NCBI GenBank assembly: GCA_037384645.1 | Contig: JARRNT010000002.1 | Coordinates: 1 to 57,702 of the forward strand | Length of the DNA stretch: 57,702 nucleotides | Reading direction: 5' to 3' | Source: RI-92 sp037384645 | Lineage (GTDB): Bacteria > Pseudomonadota > Gammaproteobacteria > UBA6429 > Thiohalophilaceae | Part shown: positions 9,456 through 17,596 of the stretch, one piece after another | Position numbering within the stretch: the first letter of the stretch is position 1 | How the letters are laid out: each line of letters starts with the position of its first letter | Notes under the pieces: generated by a model | Database searches by the model: none | What the model saw: the letters and a program-made list of their open reading frames with translations, nothing else | Told to the model about the DNA's origin: nothing | Made by a program: the position numbers and the translations under genes

Positions 9456-9485
9456 AAAAAAGAAGGCGCCTCGAATGAGGCGCCT
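9456..9485 (-). terminator. Rho-independent terminator of the porin gene
   Basis: On the minus strand a perfect nine-base stem (arm AGGCGCCTC at 9464-9472, loop GAAT, partner 9477-9485) is followed by TTCTTTTTT. It lies 29 bases after the porin stop codon and isolates the porin transcript from the dab operon downstream. Confidence 0.92.
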
Positions 9486-9514
9486 CAGTGGCATGGAATG
9501 CCTTACGAGATTTA

Positions 9515-10555
9515 TTAGAAGTTATAAATCACGCCAGCGGCGAAGCCTGTCACACTCTTGGTACCAACAGCTGTTGCACCAGTTAGACCATTGGTGACAG
9601 CTTTTTCATCAGAGTTTTGAATTTCAAAGGTATACAACAATGCATCAGACGGGGCATAAGAGACCATGGCCGTGATGATGCTACCTTTTGTGGCGCCACT
9701 GGTGTTGGAGTAGTTCGCTGCCAGTGTCGTCTTTGGGCTTACCGAATAAGTACCTGTCAACATCGCAGTTTTAATGTCGTCCGCGTTGTAATTATCGGTA
9801 GGTTTACGCACATCATACGCTGCGGTAACACTATACTTATCCGCCGTATACGCTGCGCTTATACCCGTTACACTTTTCAGCGTTACGCCATCATATGAGT
9901 TGGTAGACTCGGCAAACTGATTGGTATCGGTAGAAAACCCATACTGCGCAATAGTACCGTTACTATCGATAACGGCATAATCTGAATAAGACGTGTAACC
10001 CAGGCCGAATTTCAAGCCACCCGTGGCATACGTACCCGCTACTGTGTAGTTCGTGGTGTTATCGCTACCCTTAGTGATATCGAACGCTTGCACACCAAAT
10101 GAGACAGGACCAGAACCACCGGTGTAAGTGATAGCATTGCTGACCTGCAGGGCTGACATACCCGGGGTATAGTACCAGTTGGTCATGTAGGTGCCGCCAT
10201 CGACCATGCCAACGAACAGACCATTGACGCGGGTACCGACAGACAGGTCACCCATGCCGCCCTTGGCGCCAACGACGGCCAGGTGAGTGGCCGGGCTGCC
10301 GCCGTCCAGGATCCAGTTGAAGTCATAGGAGTAAGACGTGTTGCCAATCTTGGCGGCTTCACCTTTTACACCCAGGAGGGACACGTTGTCACTGAGTGCA
10401 TAGGACGAGTCACCACCATCGACAGGCGCGCCGGTGTAGACAAGGGCGAAAGACAGGTCGCCGTATACTGTTGGTGCTGCCGCATTGGCCTGCAGGCTGG
10501 CTGCTCCCAAACCAGCAGCGACTGCAAGAGAAAGCAGGGTTCTTTTGTTAATCAT
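9515..10555 (-). CDS. Outer membrane porin (general Gram-negative porin family)
   Basis: A 346-residue beta-barrel precursor. The signal peptide (KRTLLSLAVAAGLGAASLQANA) is cut before APTVYGDLSF, and the chain ends GFAAGVIYNF with the terminal Phe required for outer membrane insertion. Alternating strands rich in Tyr, Gly and Thr (SYSYDFNWILDGG, ITYTGGSGPVSFGVQAF, YSVTAAYDVRKPTDNYNA) fit a 16-strand trimeric porin. It has a strong ribosome binding site (GGAGGAAT) and its own terminator. The upstream DNA carries a sigma-54 promoter and a distal dyad, so it is probably induced by an enhancer-binding protein, perhaps under nitrogen limitation. The substrate is not readable from sequence. Confidence 0.92.
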   Translation of the reverse strand: MINKRTLLSLAVAAGLGAASLQANAAAPTVYGDLSFALVYTGAPVDGGDSSYALSDNVSLLGVKGEAAKIGNTSYSYDFNWILDGGSPATHLAVVGAKGGMGDLSVGTRVNGLFVGMVDGGTYMTNWYYTPGMSALQVSNAITYTGGSGPVSFGVQAFDITKGSDNTTNYTVAGTYATGGLKFGLGYTSYSDYAVIDSNGTIAQYGFSTDTNQFAESTNSYDGVTLKSVTGISAAYTADKYSVTAAYDVRKPTDNYNADDIKTAMLTGTYSVSPKTTLAANYSNTSGATKGSIITAMVSYAPSDALLYTFEIQNSDEKAVTNGLTGATAVGTKSVTGFAAGVIYNF

Positions 10556-10630
10556 GGAATTCCTCCGAAAAATGTTCAGTGTTAATTTAAATTTGAATCA
10601 GGGTTATTACCCTGCTTGCCCTTGTCAGAT

Positions 10631-10646
10631 AGCAACCGCCATGCCA
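10631..10646 (-). promoter_or_regulatory. Sigma-54 (RpoN) promoter for the porin gene
   Basis: The minus strand reads TGGCATGGCGGTTGCT, which fits the RpoN consensus TGGCAYG-N4-TTGCW at every defined position, with correct -24/-12 spacing. Transcription would start near 10620, giving a leader of about 65 bases before the porin ATG at 10555. Confidence 0.75.
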
Positions 10647-10684
10647 GCCTGCCTATATTCAAAAATTCTTATATTTTCCAGAGA

Positions 10685-10707
10685 GTTATCGAGATCACGC
10701 CGATAAC
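10685..10707. promoter_or_regulatory. Inverted repeat GTTATCG-N9-CGATAAC upstream of the porin
   Basis: A perfect seven-base dyad with a nine-base spacer, centred about 75 bases upstream of the predicted sigma-54 start. It could be an activator, repressor or IHF-region site. The binding protein is unknown. Confidence 0.4.
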
Positions 10708-10759
10708 AAGCCTTGCCCTGACTTGCGTTTGCACCAGATAAGTGCGTACAAAAACCGGT

Positions 10760-10780
10760 TTTGCACATCTCCTGTGCAAA
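10760..10780. promoter_or_regulatory. TTTGCACA-N5-TGTGCAAA dyad, candidate enhancer site
   Basis: A perfect eight-base inverted repeat centred about 150 bases upstream of the predicted sigma-54 start. Its TGCAC-N7-GTGCA core resembles NtrC-type sites (TGCACC-N5-GGTGCA) and its distance suits an enhancer. The assignment to NtrC is inference. The rest of 10556-11013 has no credible gene. Confidence 0.5.
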
Positions 10781-11013
10781 TATGACCGCTGGATGACATT
10801 TGACTGGGACTTCGTGACGGATTCGTCATTTAAAAAACAACGTTTGTTGCACCTATGCCGCAAAATGCGGACCGGGGATGCCCCGGCAACGGCCTGGCCC
10901 CCTGATTGGCCGGGACTTTTCCCTCATCAGCTGGAATTTGTGCACTGATTTCCTTGCAAGAGGGACCGGCACGGCATCAACGGGCTTACTTGGCTGAAAC
11001 TGCGTGTGTTTTC

Positions 11014-11787
11014 CTAGTGGTAGATGAAGTAAAGCAGTAGCCCGCCAAACAGGATGCGGTAGATGCCGAAGCCAACAAAGGTGAAACGCTCAAGGAAGGA
11101 GATAAACAGTTTGATCGTGATATAGGCCACCACGAACGCGACCGCAAAACCGATACCCAGATGCAGCAGATTACTATCGCTAAACTGATGATAGTGTTTG
11201 ACCAGATCCAGGCCACTGGCAGCGAACATGACGGGAAGCGCCAGCAGGAAAGAGAATTCGGCACTGGCCGTGCGATTCAGTCCGGTGAGCATGCCCCCTA
11301 CGATCGTCGCACCGGCGCGACTGGTTCCGGGGATCAACGAGAACACCTGGGCAATGCCTATCCAGAGGGCCTGTTTGTAACTGACGTCCTCTACGTGCAG
11401 GACGTGGGATTTTTCTTCCTTGTAGAAATACTCCACGATCAGAAACACGATACCACCGATGATGAACATGGTTGGTGTCACTGCCGGGTCGTTAAACAGT
11501 GCCTTGATATGTTTATAGAATAAGAATCCAACGGCACCGACCGGGATGAAGGCCAGGATAATCTTTTTCCAGAGTTCGAGATGACGCAGGTTCATCTTGT
11601 CCCGATATTTTGCCGCCACCGCCAGGATCGCCGCCAGCTGGATAATCACTTCAAATGCCTTGTTGACCGAATCCTGCTGCATACCAAGCCAGTGACTGAC
11701 TACGATCATGTGGCCGGTCGAGGAAACCGGCAGGAATTCCGTCAAGCCTTCGACAAAGCCGAGGATAATCGCCTGTAAACTGTCCAT
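11014..11787 (-). CDS. uppP: Undecaprenyl-diphosphate phosphatase UppP (BacA)
   Basis: UppP dephosphorylates undecaprenyl diphosphate to recycle the lipid carrier for peptidoglycan and surface polysaccharides. The 257-residue product has about eight membrane segments and both family signatures: EGLTEFLPVSSTGHM near the N-terminus and PGTSRAGATI in the middle, which hold the catalytic Glu, Ser, His and Arg. It appears to be transcribed alone. A GT2-ElyC-like fusion lies about 1 kb away, but no operon link is visible. Confidence 0.96.
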   Translation of the reverse strand: MDSLQAIILGFVEGLTEFLPVSSTGHMIVVSHWLGMQQDSVNKAFEVIIQLAAILAVAAKYRDKMNLRHLELWKKIILAFIPVGAVGFLFYKHIKALFNDPAVTPTMFIIGGIVFLIVEYFYKEEKSHVLHVEDVSYKQALWIGIAQVFSLIPGTSRAGATIVGGMLTGLNRTASAEFSFLLALPVMFAASGLDLVKHYHQFSDSNLLHLGIGFAVAFVVAYITIKLFISFLERFTFVGFGIYRILFGGLLLYFIYH

Positions 11788-11885
11788 CTTATTACTACCA
11801 CGCTCATATTACCCTGGCCGATCTCAGCTGCCGACACGGGAGACCCTCAAGGTGAAATCTGGAATTTTGCGGTTGTCGGCAACCG

Positions 11886-12206
11886 TCAGTGTTTTTTGTT
11901 TTCCTGCTCAGCCAGGCGAATAAACTTGCGCGCCCGAACCGCCTTGTCGATGCAATTGGGGTACTTGTTGAACTGCTCCTGGATTTTTGCCGCACTGATC
12001 AGGGCGGTCGCCTTGGTCAACGAAACGGTACTGCTGAAGCCCCTGGCCTTTGCCGCCTCGAGTTCATGGGTGGCGATGGATAACATACGACTGCATTCTG
12101 CCGCCTGCTGCGCGTTAGGTGCAGCACATGCTGACAACAGACTGAAACCGACCATGATGGTCAGGAAATACAACAGGGATTTGACGTGCTTGTGAAGAGA
12201 TTGCAT
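11886..12206 (-). CDS. Small lipoprotein, helical, unknown function
   Basis: 106 residues, with a signal peptide ending in lipobox LLSAC, so probably an envelope lipoprotein. The mature part is helical and alanine-rich, with two Cys (AAECSRML, YPNCIDKAV) and a repeated pattern of small and charged residues (ATHELEAAKARG, ATALISAAKIQEQF) that recalls TPR-like or DUF4398-like helical hairpins. AAGGG ribosome binding site. A CGGTTG/CAACCG hairpin at 11870-11885 directly follows the stop but lacks a T-run. Confidence 0.75.
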   Translation of the reverse strand: MQSLHKHVKSLLYFLTIMVGFSLLSACAAPNAQQAAECSRMLSIATHELEAAKARGFSSTVSLTKATALISAAKIQEQFNKYPNCIDKAVRARKFIRLAEQENKKH

Positions 12207-12303
12207 GTTGAGGCACCCTTTCTTGAAGTGACTGGATATTTTTCTGGTTAAAGTAAACTTCCGCTATAGACAATGAATACCGTCAACGCATTCCGCAAAG
12301 CTG

Positions 12304-12343
12304 GAAAATAAATACCCGCATATCCGGTGATATGCGGGTATTT
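12304..12343 (-). terminator. Rho-independent terminator after the lipoprotein gene
   Basis: A perfect 14-base stem (AAATACCCGCATAT at 12310-12323, loop CCGGTG, complement 12330-12343) lies just after the stop of the 12348-12752 gene. On the minus strand it is followed by ATTTTCC. Confidence 0.8.
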
Positions 12344-12347
12344 GTTG

Positions 12348-12752
12348 CTATATATTTATCGCTGACAGCTGTGCCTGGATATTATGGCTCAGGCGCTCAA
12401 CCCAGCCATTGTAATTACTGTGGATTTCATTCTTTTTGCCGTCATATTGCAGATTCTTACTATCCAGGTAGTGAATACTATACTTGGTTTTGTCATACAT
12501 GATATCAATCTTGGCCACATGGTCACGCAGGTACAGGATGCCGATAATACGACCCGGCTCTTTGGGGTGCATTTGCCAACCAAGTTTTACCCCGGCACGA
12601 ACGATGGCCTTCTCGACATCCTTCATCGTGTAGTTACCCTTGACGGCAATGGCTTCATTATCGATGTTCAAAATCGGCGCTATATGAGGACAACCAGCCA
12701 GCGACACCACTGCGAACACCATAAAAATTAGTAAATAAACGTTCTTTTTCAT
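12348..12752 (-). CDS. Putative lipoprotein, unknown function
   Basis: From ATG 12752, chosen because GAGGGGAG lies directly before it and a signal peptide follows. The product has 134 residues. The N-terminus MKKNVYLLIFMVFAVVSLAGC is a lipoprotein signal with lipobox SLAGC. The mature domain contains KDVEKAIVRAGVKLGWQM and a beta-rich stretch (HVAKIDIMYDKTKYSIHYLDSKNLQYDG), a pattern common in small periplasmic domains of unknown function. A longer in-frame upstream extension would overlap the divergent gene at 12829 and is rejected. Ends at a strong terminator. Confidence 0.8.
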   Translation of the reverse strand: MKKNVYLLIFMVFAVVSLAGCPHIAPILNIDNEAIAVKGNYTMKDVEKAIVRAGVKLGWQMHPKEPGRIIGILYLRDHVAKIDIMYDKTKYSIHYLDSKNLQYDGKKNEIHSNYNGWVERLSHNIQAQLSAINI

Positions 12753-12828
12753 CTCCCCTCCCTTTAGTTTCATATTTAGGGCCAAGAATATACAATTTTT
12801 AAGGAGACACACAAGCATTTGCCAGCCC

Positions 12829-14241
12829 ATGAACCAAACCAGCCAGACCACAGAGGTCGCCATCGTTATCCCTGCCTATAACGAGGCGGCGACTATCCAC
12901 GATATCACATCCCGCGCCCTGGCCATGTGTGCTCAGGTCATCGTGGTGGATGATGGCTCGACGGATGATACCGTAGCGCGATTGCAGGGACTGCCCATTC
13001 ACCTGATCCAGCACCCGGACAACCGGGGCAAAGCGGCAAGCCTGTGGGACGGCATCCAGCTGGCCCGTGATCTTGGCGCCAAATATCTGGTCACCCTCGA
13101 CGGCGACGGCCAGCATGCGCCCGAAGACATCCCCAAACTGATGGCCAGGCTGGAATCCCATCCAGGCCAGATTATCATCGGGGCGCGCCTGGCGGATAAA
13201 TCTGCAATTCCTGCCAAGCGCTATTACGCCAATCGCATCGCCAATTTCTGGCTGGCCTGGGCCGCCGGTTACCCGCTGTCGGATAGTCAGTCCGGATTTC
13301 GCATCTACCCGGCCGCCCTGTTCGATGGACTGGACATAGCCATTAGCCGACGCCGCAGTTTTGTGTTTGAAAGCGAAATCCTGATCAAGGCGGCGCAACG
13401 CGGTATCTACAGCAACGCCGTGGCCATCCCGGCAGTCTACACCGAACAGGCACGCCCCAGCCATTTTCGCGGCGTGCGCGATATTACCTTTATTACTCTC
13501 ATGGTGGCGCGCTCGCTGATCGTGCGTGGTTTCTATCTGCAGGGACTGTATCGCGCCGTCATCAAGCCCAGGCTGCTGCCGGCACACAATGGGCATGTCG
13601 ATTACGCCGGATACTTTACAGCAACACTATCCCTGTTCGTCATGTTGCTTAGCGGCGGACTGACCTTGTTACTTGCGATCGTACATACCTGGCGTACGGC
13701 AAAACGCGCCGCGACTGTCGCCAACGGTCAGCATGTTGTCGTCCTTGGTAAACGCTTGCGTAACAATGTCCCGGACCATGAATATCGCCTGCGACTGGAT
13801 CGGGCGGCAGCGCTCTACCGCATGGATAATACCCGCGAATTTTATCTGCTCGGTGGCACCACCGGGGAAGCTGAAATCAGTGAATCCCTGGCCGGCCAGC
13901 AATATCTGGAAGCACAGGGCATCCCTCCATCCCAATTGCATATTGAACAGGACTCGCGTAACACCCTGGAAAATATTCGCCATCTACGCGAACGGGTCGA
14001 TATTCCGGATCAGCGCATCGTCCTGATAAGTAATCGCTATCATCTTGCCCGCGCCAGGATCATGGCACGCCGGTTTGGTTTTCAAATCGAGACCTGTGCC
14101 GCCGAACAGGACACCGCAACGGGGTTGATGGATAAATGGATGTATGTAGTGGAAGCCTTGCTATTGCACTGGTTCCTGACTGGCCTGAGCTACGCCAGGC
14201 TGACGCGAAACCAGGCGATGTTACTCCGGATTAGTCGTTAA
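12829..14241 (+). CDS. Fusion of a family 2 glycosyltransferase and a DUF218 (ElyC/SanA/YdcF-like) domain
   Basis: 470 residues with two domains. Residues 8-240 are a GT-A glycosyltransferase: VAIVIPAYNEAATI, VVDDGSTDDT, the metal-binding LDGDGQH, then SGFRIYPAALFD and SFVFESEILIKA. One membrane helix follows at about 262-285. Residues 300-460 are DUF218: VVVLGKRLRN, LGGTTGEAEISE, EQDSRNTLENI, LISNRYHLARA. DUF218 proteins such as ElyC act in envelope and lipid-carrier metabolism. The GT2 part resembles the one I remember fused to an acyltransferase in aryl-polyene clusters. It converges on that cluster here, so a role in glycosylating its product is possible but unproven. The best Shine-Dalgarno (AAGGAG) lies 22 bases before the ATG, so the start is uncertain. 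Confidence 0.85.
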   Translation: MNQTSQTTEVAIVIPAYNEAATIHDITSRALAMCAQVIVVDDGSTDDTVARLQGLPIHLIQHPDNRGKAASLWDGIQLARDLGAKYLVTLDGDGQHAPEDIPKLMARLESHPGQIIIGARLADKSAIPAKRYYANRIANFWLAWAAGYPLSDSQSGFRIYPAALFDGLDIAISRRRSFVFESEILIKAAQRGIYSNAVAIPAVYTEQARPSHFRGVRDITFITLMVARSLIVRGFYLQGLYRAVIKPRLLPAHNGHVDYAGYFTATLSLFVMLLSGGLTLLLAIVHTWRTAKRAATVANGQHVVVLGKRLRNNVPDHEYRLRLDRAAALYRMDNTREFYLLGGTTGEAEISESLAGQQYLEAQGIPPSQLHIEQDSRNTLENIRHLRERVDIPDQRIVLISNRYHLARARIMARRFGFQIETCAAEQDTATGLMDKWMYVVEALLLHWFLTGLSYARLTRNQAMLLRISR

Positions 14242-14431
14242 AAGTTTTTCACTCTTGCCGTGAGAGAGACGCTGATTTTCACCGCGCCCCTGAGTACGGC
14301 CAATAAGTCGCAAACGATTGGCTATTCGCGGGAGAGCTTCTTTGCCTGCTTGCTTGTCGATACAGGAAAGCAGGTCACTTCAGTTGCGCAGCAGCGGGCG
14401 AAAAGATTTTAAGCAAGAATAAGGCAGGCAC

Positions 14432-15151
14432 TCAGGCCATCGCCCCATTGACCCCAATCACCTGCCCGGAAACATAAGCAGCGGCATCCGAGGCCAGAAA
14501 GCCAACGACGGCAGCCACCTCGTCGGCCCGCCCGGCCCGCGCCATCGGCACCAGTCGCTTAATGGCTTCCTTGTCAAAAACCGTTTGTGTCATGCTGCCC
14601 TCGATAATGCCGGGGGCCACTACATTCACCGTGATCCCGCGCGAGCCCATCTCCTGGGCCATGGATTTACTGGCACCGATCAGGCCGGCCTTGCTCGCAG
14701 CATAATTGGCCTGGCCGCGATTGCCCATCACCCCGGCGATCGAAGCCATGTTGATAATACGTCCCCAGCGCGTGCGTATCATTGGCAGTAACAGCGGCTG
14801 GGTGACATTGAAAAATCCGTTGAGGTTAACATCCAGCACCCTGTCCCATTGCTCACCTCGCATGCCCGCCATGACAGCATCCTCATGGATACCGGCATTG
14901 TTCACCAGGATCTGTATCGGCGCTGTTTGCAGCATCGACTCCAGCGCCATAGTCACAGCGACACGATCCGTGACATCAAACTGTATCGCCCTGGCCAGGC
15001 CGCCGTCGGCAATAATATTGTCTACAACCTGTTGCGCCGATTCATATCGCTGATTAGCGTGGACATAAACAAAGTGACCTGCCTTCGCCAGCGCGCCGGC
15101 AATGGCCTGCCCGATATCACCACTGCCTCCGGTCACCAGTGCATGTTTCAT
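14432..15151 (-). CDS. 3-ketoacyl-ACP reductase (FabG-like, ApeQ type)
   Basis: A 239-residue short-chain dehydrogenase. The NADP-binding motif TGGSGDIGQAIA is at residues 7-18, NNAG follows, and the catalytic Ser, Tyr and Lys are seen in NMASIAGVMG and ANYAASKAG. It would reduce the 3-keto group after each condensation on the acyl carrier protein. It is the last gene of the operon; its start overlaps the dehydratase gene by four bases (ATGA). A second FabG inside a dedicated cluster is usual for aryl polyene and related pathways. Confidence 0.9.
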   Translation of the reverse strand: MKHALVTGGSGDIGQAIAGALAKAGHFVYVHANQRYESAQQVVDNIIADGGLARAIQFDVTDRVAVTMALESMLQTAPIQILVNNAGIHEDAVMAGMRGEQWDRVLDVNLNGFFNVTQPLLLPMIRTRWGRIINMASIAGVMGNRGQANYAASKAGLIGASKSMAQEMGSRGITVNVVAPGIIEGSMTQTVFDKEAIKRLVPMARAGRADEVAAVVGFLASDAAAYVSGQVIGVNGAMA

Positions 15152-15615
15152 GAGTGCTTATCCTGTACCATTCTGCCGACGGCCGTCACTCGCGCACTCG
15201 TCAGTACGCGTCCCTGGGCCTGTATTGTCAGGGTATAGACCATGTTGCCGCCATCATGGAATATCTGCTCTGCCTTGATCCGCAGGGTCTCATTCACATC
15301 GGAGAGCCAGCCATCGGCGAGTCTGACATCACGCAGTGCAGCGAGATAACCTTCCTGCATTCTTGCCCCGCCTGACTGCGCCAGCAGGCAACCATGTACA
15401 GCCATAGCCTGTGCGCCGTACTCCAGTAGCGCGACCATCGGTAGCCCCCCGGCGGTGCGCAGAGGATGTGTGGGCGCGCGGTGCGTGTTGGTGACGCATA
15501 CGATATGCTGTCGATCCCAGCCCTGCACCTGGTCGAGTAAACACATGGACTCACCGTGTGGCAACATTTCACAGATCGCCTGCCGGTCCAGTCGCATGTG
15601 AAGTACGCTACCCAT
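15148..15615 (-). CDS. Hotdog-fold 3-hydroxyacyl-ACP dehydratase (ApeP-like)
   Basis: About 155 residues from ATG 15615, which overlaps the preceding stop as TGATG. LPHGESMCLLDQVQGWD resembles the active-site entry of FabZ/ApeP-type dehydratases, with His after LP. THPLRTAGGLPMVALLEYGAQAMAVHG carries the central helix with Glu. It should remove water from the 3-hydroxyacyl intermediate, probably together with the short hotdog protein at 21347-21658. A longer in-frame extension upstream only overlaps the preceding gene. Confidence 0.85.
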   Translation of the reverse strand: MGSVLHMRLDRQAICEMLPHGESMCLLDQVQGWDRQHIVCVTNTHRAPTHPLRTAGGLPMVALLEYGAQAMAVHGCLLAQSGGARMQEGYLAALRDVRLADGWLSDVNETLRIKAEQIFHDGGNMVYTLTIQAQGRVLTSARVTAVGRMVQDKHS

Positions 15616-16397
15616 CAGTGCGACACCGTTACCGCATAGCTCTTGCCAGATAAATATGGCAGGTCCACCTCCATACGAGCACGTCGACACAGCGCCTCGA
15701 CCAGCGGCAAACCAAAACCTGGCGGTACACCTTCACGTAAAGGCTCAAGTGACAGGTTGCGACAACGTGTATACGGTTTATCGGTCTCGCCCTTGAGCGT
15801 CAGGGTGCCGAGTACACCCGGTTCCGCGACCGTACCCAGACGCAGTGCGATCGCCAGCGGGAAGGCAAAAGGCCGTTTCGAGAACAGCGGTTCAGGTGCC
15901 GGGTTATCGTAGGCGACATACAGCACGACCCCAGGATCGGTTAAGACCTTTGTCATTGCCTCCATCAGCCCCACCATAAAAGTTGCGTCTGCTGCAGAGA
16001 TACTGGTCGAGGCACCAGGCAACGACGCCGCAATAGACCAGTAGCCCGCAGGGGCATTGTGCACCGAGTTATGAAACACCGTAGGCGAGACAAGCTTGTC
16101 CTGCCTGGCAAGCGCACGGCACATCTTGTCGACGATCTCCAGATCCCCGTCGGACGAAGCAAAAATTGAGGAAACTGCACCGAGATCATCGTTTTCACGC
16201 AACAGCCCCTGCATTGCCTGCAATGCAAGCTTGATTAATGTCGTGGTGCGCCGGCGTTCATTGGCCGGTAACATGGCCGGCTTCAACGCTGGCAAGGCAG
16301 CATGTTGCCAATGTTGCTCACCACGCAGGATGGACCGTGCCTGCGTTAAATCCGTTAGCCCGGGGCCGATAACTGATACACCGTTTACATAAACCAT
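15615..16397 (-). CDS. Beta-ketoacyl synthase-like chain length factor (ApeC-like)
   Basis: 260 residues, much shorter than a full ketosynthase. It matches the size of the ketosynthase-like proteins that pair with a full ketosynthase in aryl-polyene systems. Where a ketosynthase has its nucleophilic Cys, this has TSISAADATF, so it cannot condense on its own. VFHNSVHNAPAGYWSIA and FASSDGDLEI are family-like segments. It starts five bases after the full ketosynthase gene, as expected for a heterodimer in which this subunit sets chain length. Confidence 0.85.
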   Translation of the reverse strand: MVYVNGVSVIGPGLTDLTQARSILRGEQHWQHAALPALKPAMLPANERRRTTTLIKLALQAMQGLLRENDDLGAVSSIFASSDGDLEIVDKMCRALARQDKLVSPTVFHNSVHNAPAGYWSIAASLPGASTSISAADATFMVGLMEAMTKVLTDPGVVLYVAYDNPAPEPLFSKRPFAFPLAIALRLGTVAEPGVLGTLTLKGETDKPYTRCRNLSLEPLREGVPPGFGLPLVEALCRRARMEVDLPYLSGKSYAVTVSH

Positions 16398-16402
16398 ATT
16401 GC

Positions 16403-17596
16403 CTACCAGCCAAATATCAGGCTGCAGTTGCTGCCACCAAAACCAAAATTATTGCTCATCACGTTTGCCAGTGCTCCCGCACGATTTTCCTGCAGGGGCC
16501 GAATCGCGATTGCCTCGTCTGCCTGCTGCAGATTTAGCGTGCCCGGCATGAAATCATTTTTCAACGCCAGAATGGAAATAATTGCCTCGGTAATCCCTGC
16601 AGCACCAAGTGTATGCCCTGTGTAGCCCTTGGTGGAACTGCAGGCGACCTGCTGGCCGAATATCCTGGATACGCCAGCGCCTTCCGCAGCATCATTGCTG
16701 GGTGTTGCCGTGCCGTGCAGATTCACGTAATCAATTTCCTGCGCACTCAAATCCGCACGCTGCAAAGCCGCATGCATCGCCAATGCCGCACCCTCACCAT
16801 CGGGATGAGGTGATGACATGTGATAGGCATCGCTGGATTCACCATAACCCTTGAGTTTGACCATGCCACGGCCATGGTCGGGTTTCTCTAATAAAACAAA
16901 TCCGGCAGCCTCACCGATATTAATACCATTGCGCTGCGCATCGAATGGTCGACATATTTCGCCGGAAACAAGCTGTAATGAATTAAACCCGTACAGTGTC
17001 GTCAGGCAAAGCGAATCGACACCCCCGACCACGGCGGCATCGCAAAGGCCACAGCTTATGTGTCGGTGGGCCGCGGCGAAGACCTTGGCGCTGGAGGAAC
17101 AGGCCGTTGAGATTGCCTGTCCAGGTCCGCCCAGGCCCAGACTGAGACGCACATAATTCAATAACGAGGCAATATTATGCGTCTTCAGGAAATCATAGCT
17201 CTCGGGCAATCGTTGATGGTTTGATTTCATCTCGCGGTACGCGATCTCGGTCTCTTCGATGCCGGAGGTACTGGTACCGACAAACACGCCTATCCGGTTT
17301 GCGCCGTAAGTCGCGATGGCTGTGCTGACCTTGTCCCGGAATCCATCCAGACCCAGTGCCTGACTTGCCAGACGATTGTTCCGACAGGCATAGCGCTGGA
17401 ACGCGAATTCCATGGCATGCGTCTCGATACCGGCAACCCGGCCCAGCCAGGTATTAAAGCCGAGTCCGGGATAACCGCTCTGTGCCAAACCACTGCGGTT
17501 ATTTTGCATGGCATTCAGGATTGCATCACTCCCCGCACCGCAGGGGCTCAGCAGGGTGGTAGCCGTAACCGCAAGGGGTTGCATTTTATTCGTCAT
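16403..17596 (-). CDS. Beta-ketoacyl-ACP synthase (FabF/ApeO-like)
   Basis: A 397-residue thiolase-fold ketosynthase with a complete triad: Cys166 in STACSSSAKV, His294 in LHGTATPSNDAAE and His328 in KGYTGHTLGAAG. It performs the Claisen condensations that extend the acyl chain with malonyl-ACP. It overlaps the MMPL gene upstream by four bases and is followed at once by the chain length factor. Which ape ketosynthase (ApeO or ApeR) it matches best cannot be told by eye; its pairing with the short subunit favours ApeO. Confidence 0.92.
   Translation of the reverse strand: MTNKMQPLAVTATTLLSPCGAGSDAILNAMQNNRSGLAQSGYPGLGFNTWLGRVAGIETHAMEFAFQRYACRNNRLASQALGLDGFRDKVSTAIATYGANRIGVFVGTSTSGIEETEIAYREMKSNHQRLPESYDFLKTHNIASLLNYVRLSLGLGGPGQAISTACSSSAKVFAAAHRHISCGLCDAAVVGGVDSLCLTTLYGFNSLQLVSGEICRPFDAQRNGINIGEAAGFVLLEKPDHGRGMVKLKGYGESSDAYHMSSPHPDGEGAALAMHAALQRADLSAQEIDYVNLHGTATPSNDAAEGAGVSRIFGQQVACSSTKGYTGHTLGAAGITEAIISILALKNDFMPGTLNLQQADEAIAIRPLQENRAGALANVMSNNFGFGGSNCSLIFGW

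Noticed and set aside
10866..10880. CCGGGG-ATG-CCCCGG hairpin as a terminator
   Set aside because: There is no T-run on either side and it follows no gene end directly.
10742..10948. 68-codon plus-strand ORF between the porin and uppP
   Set aside because: It overlaps the enhancer-like dyad, lacks a ribosome binding site and shows no protein-like pattern.
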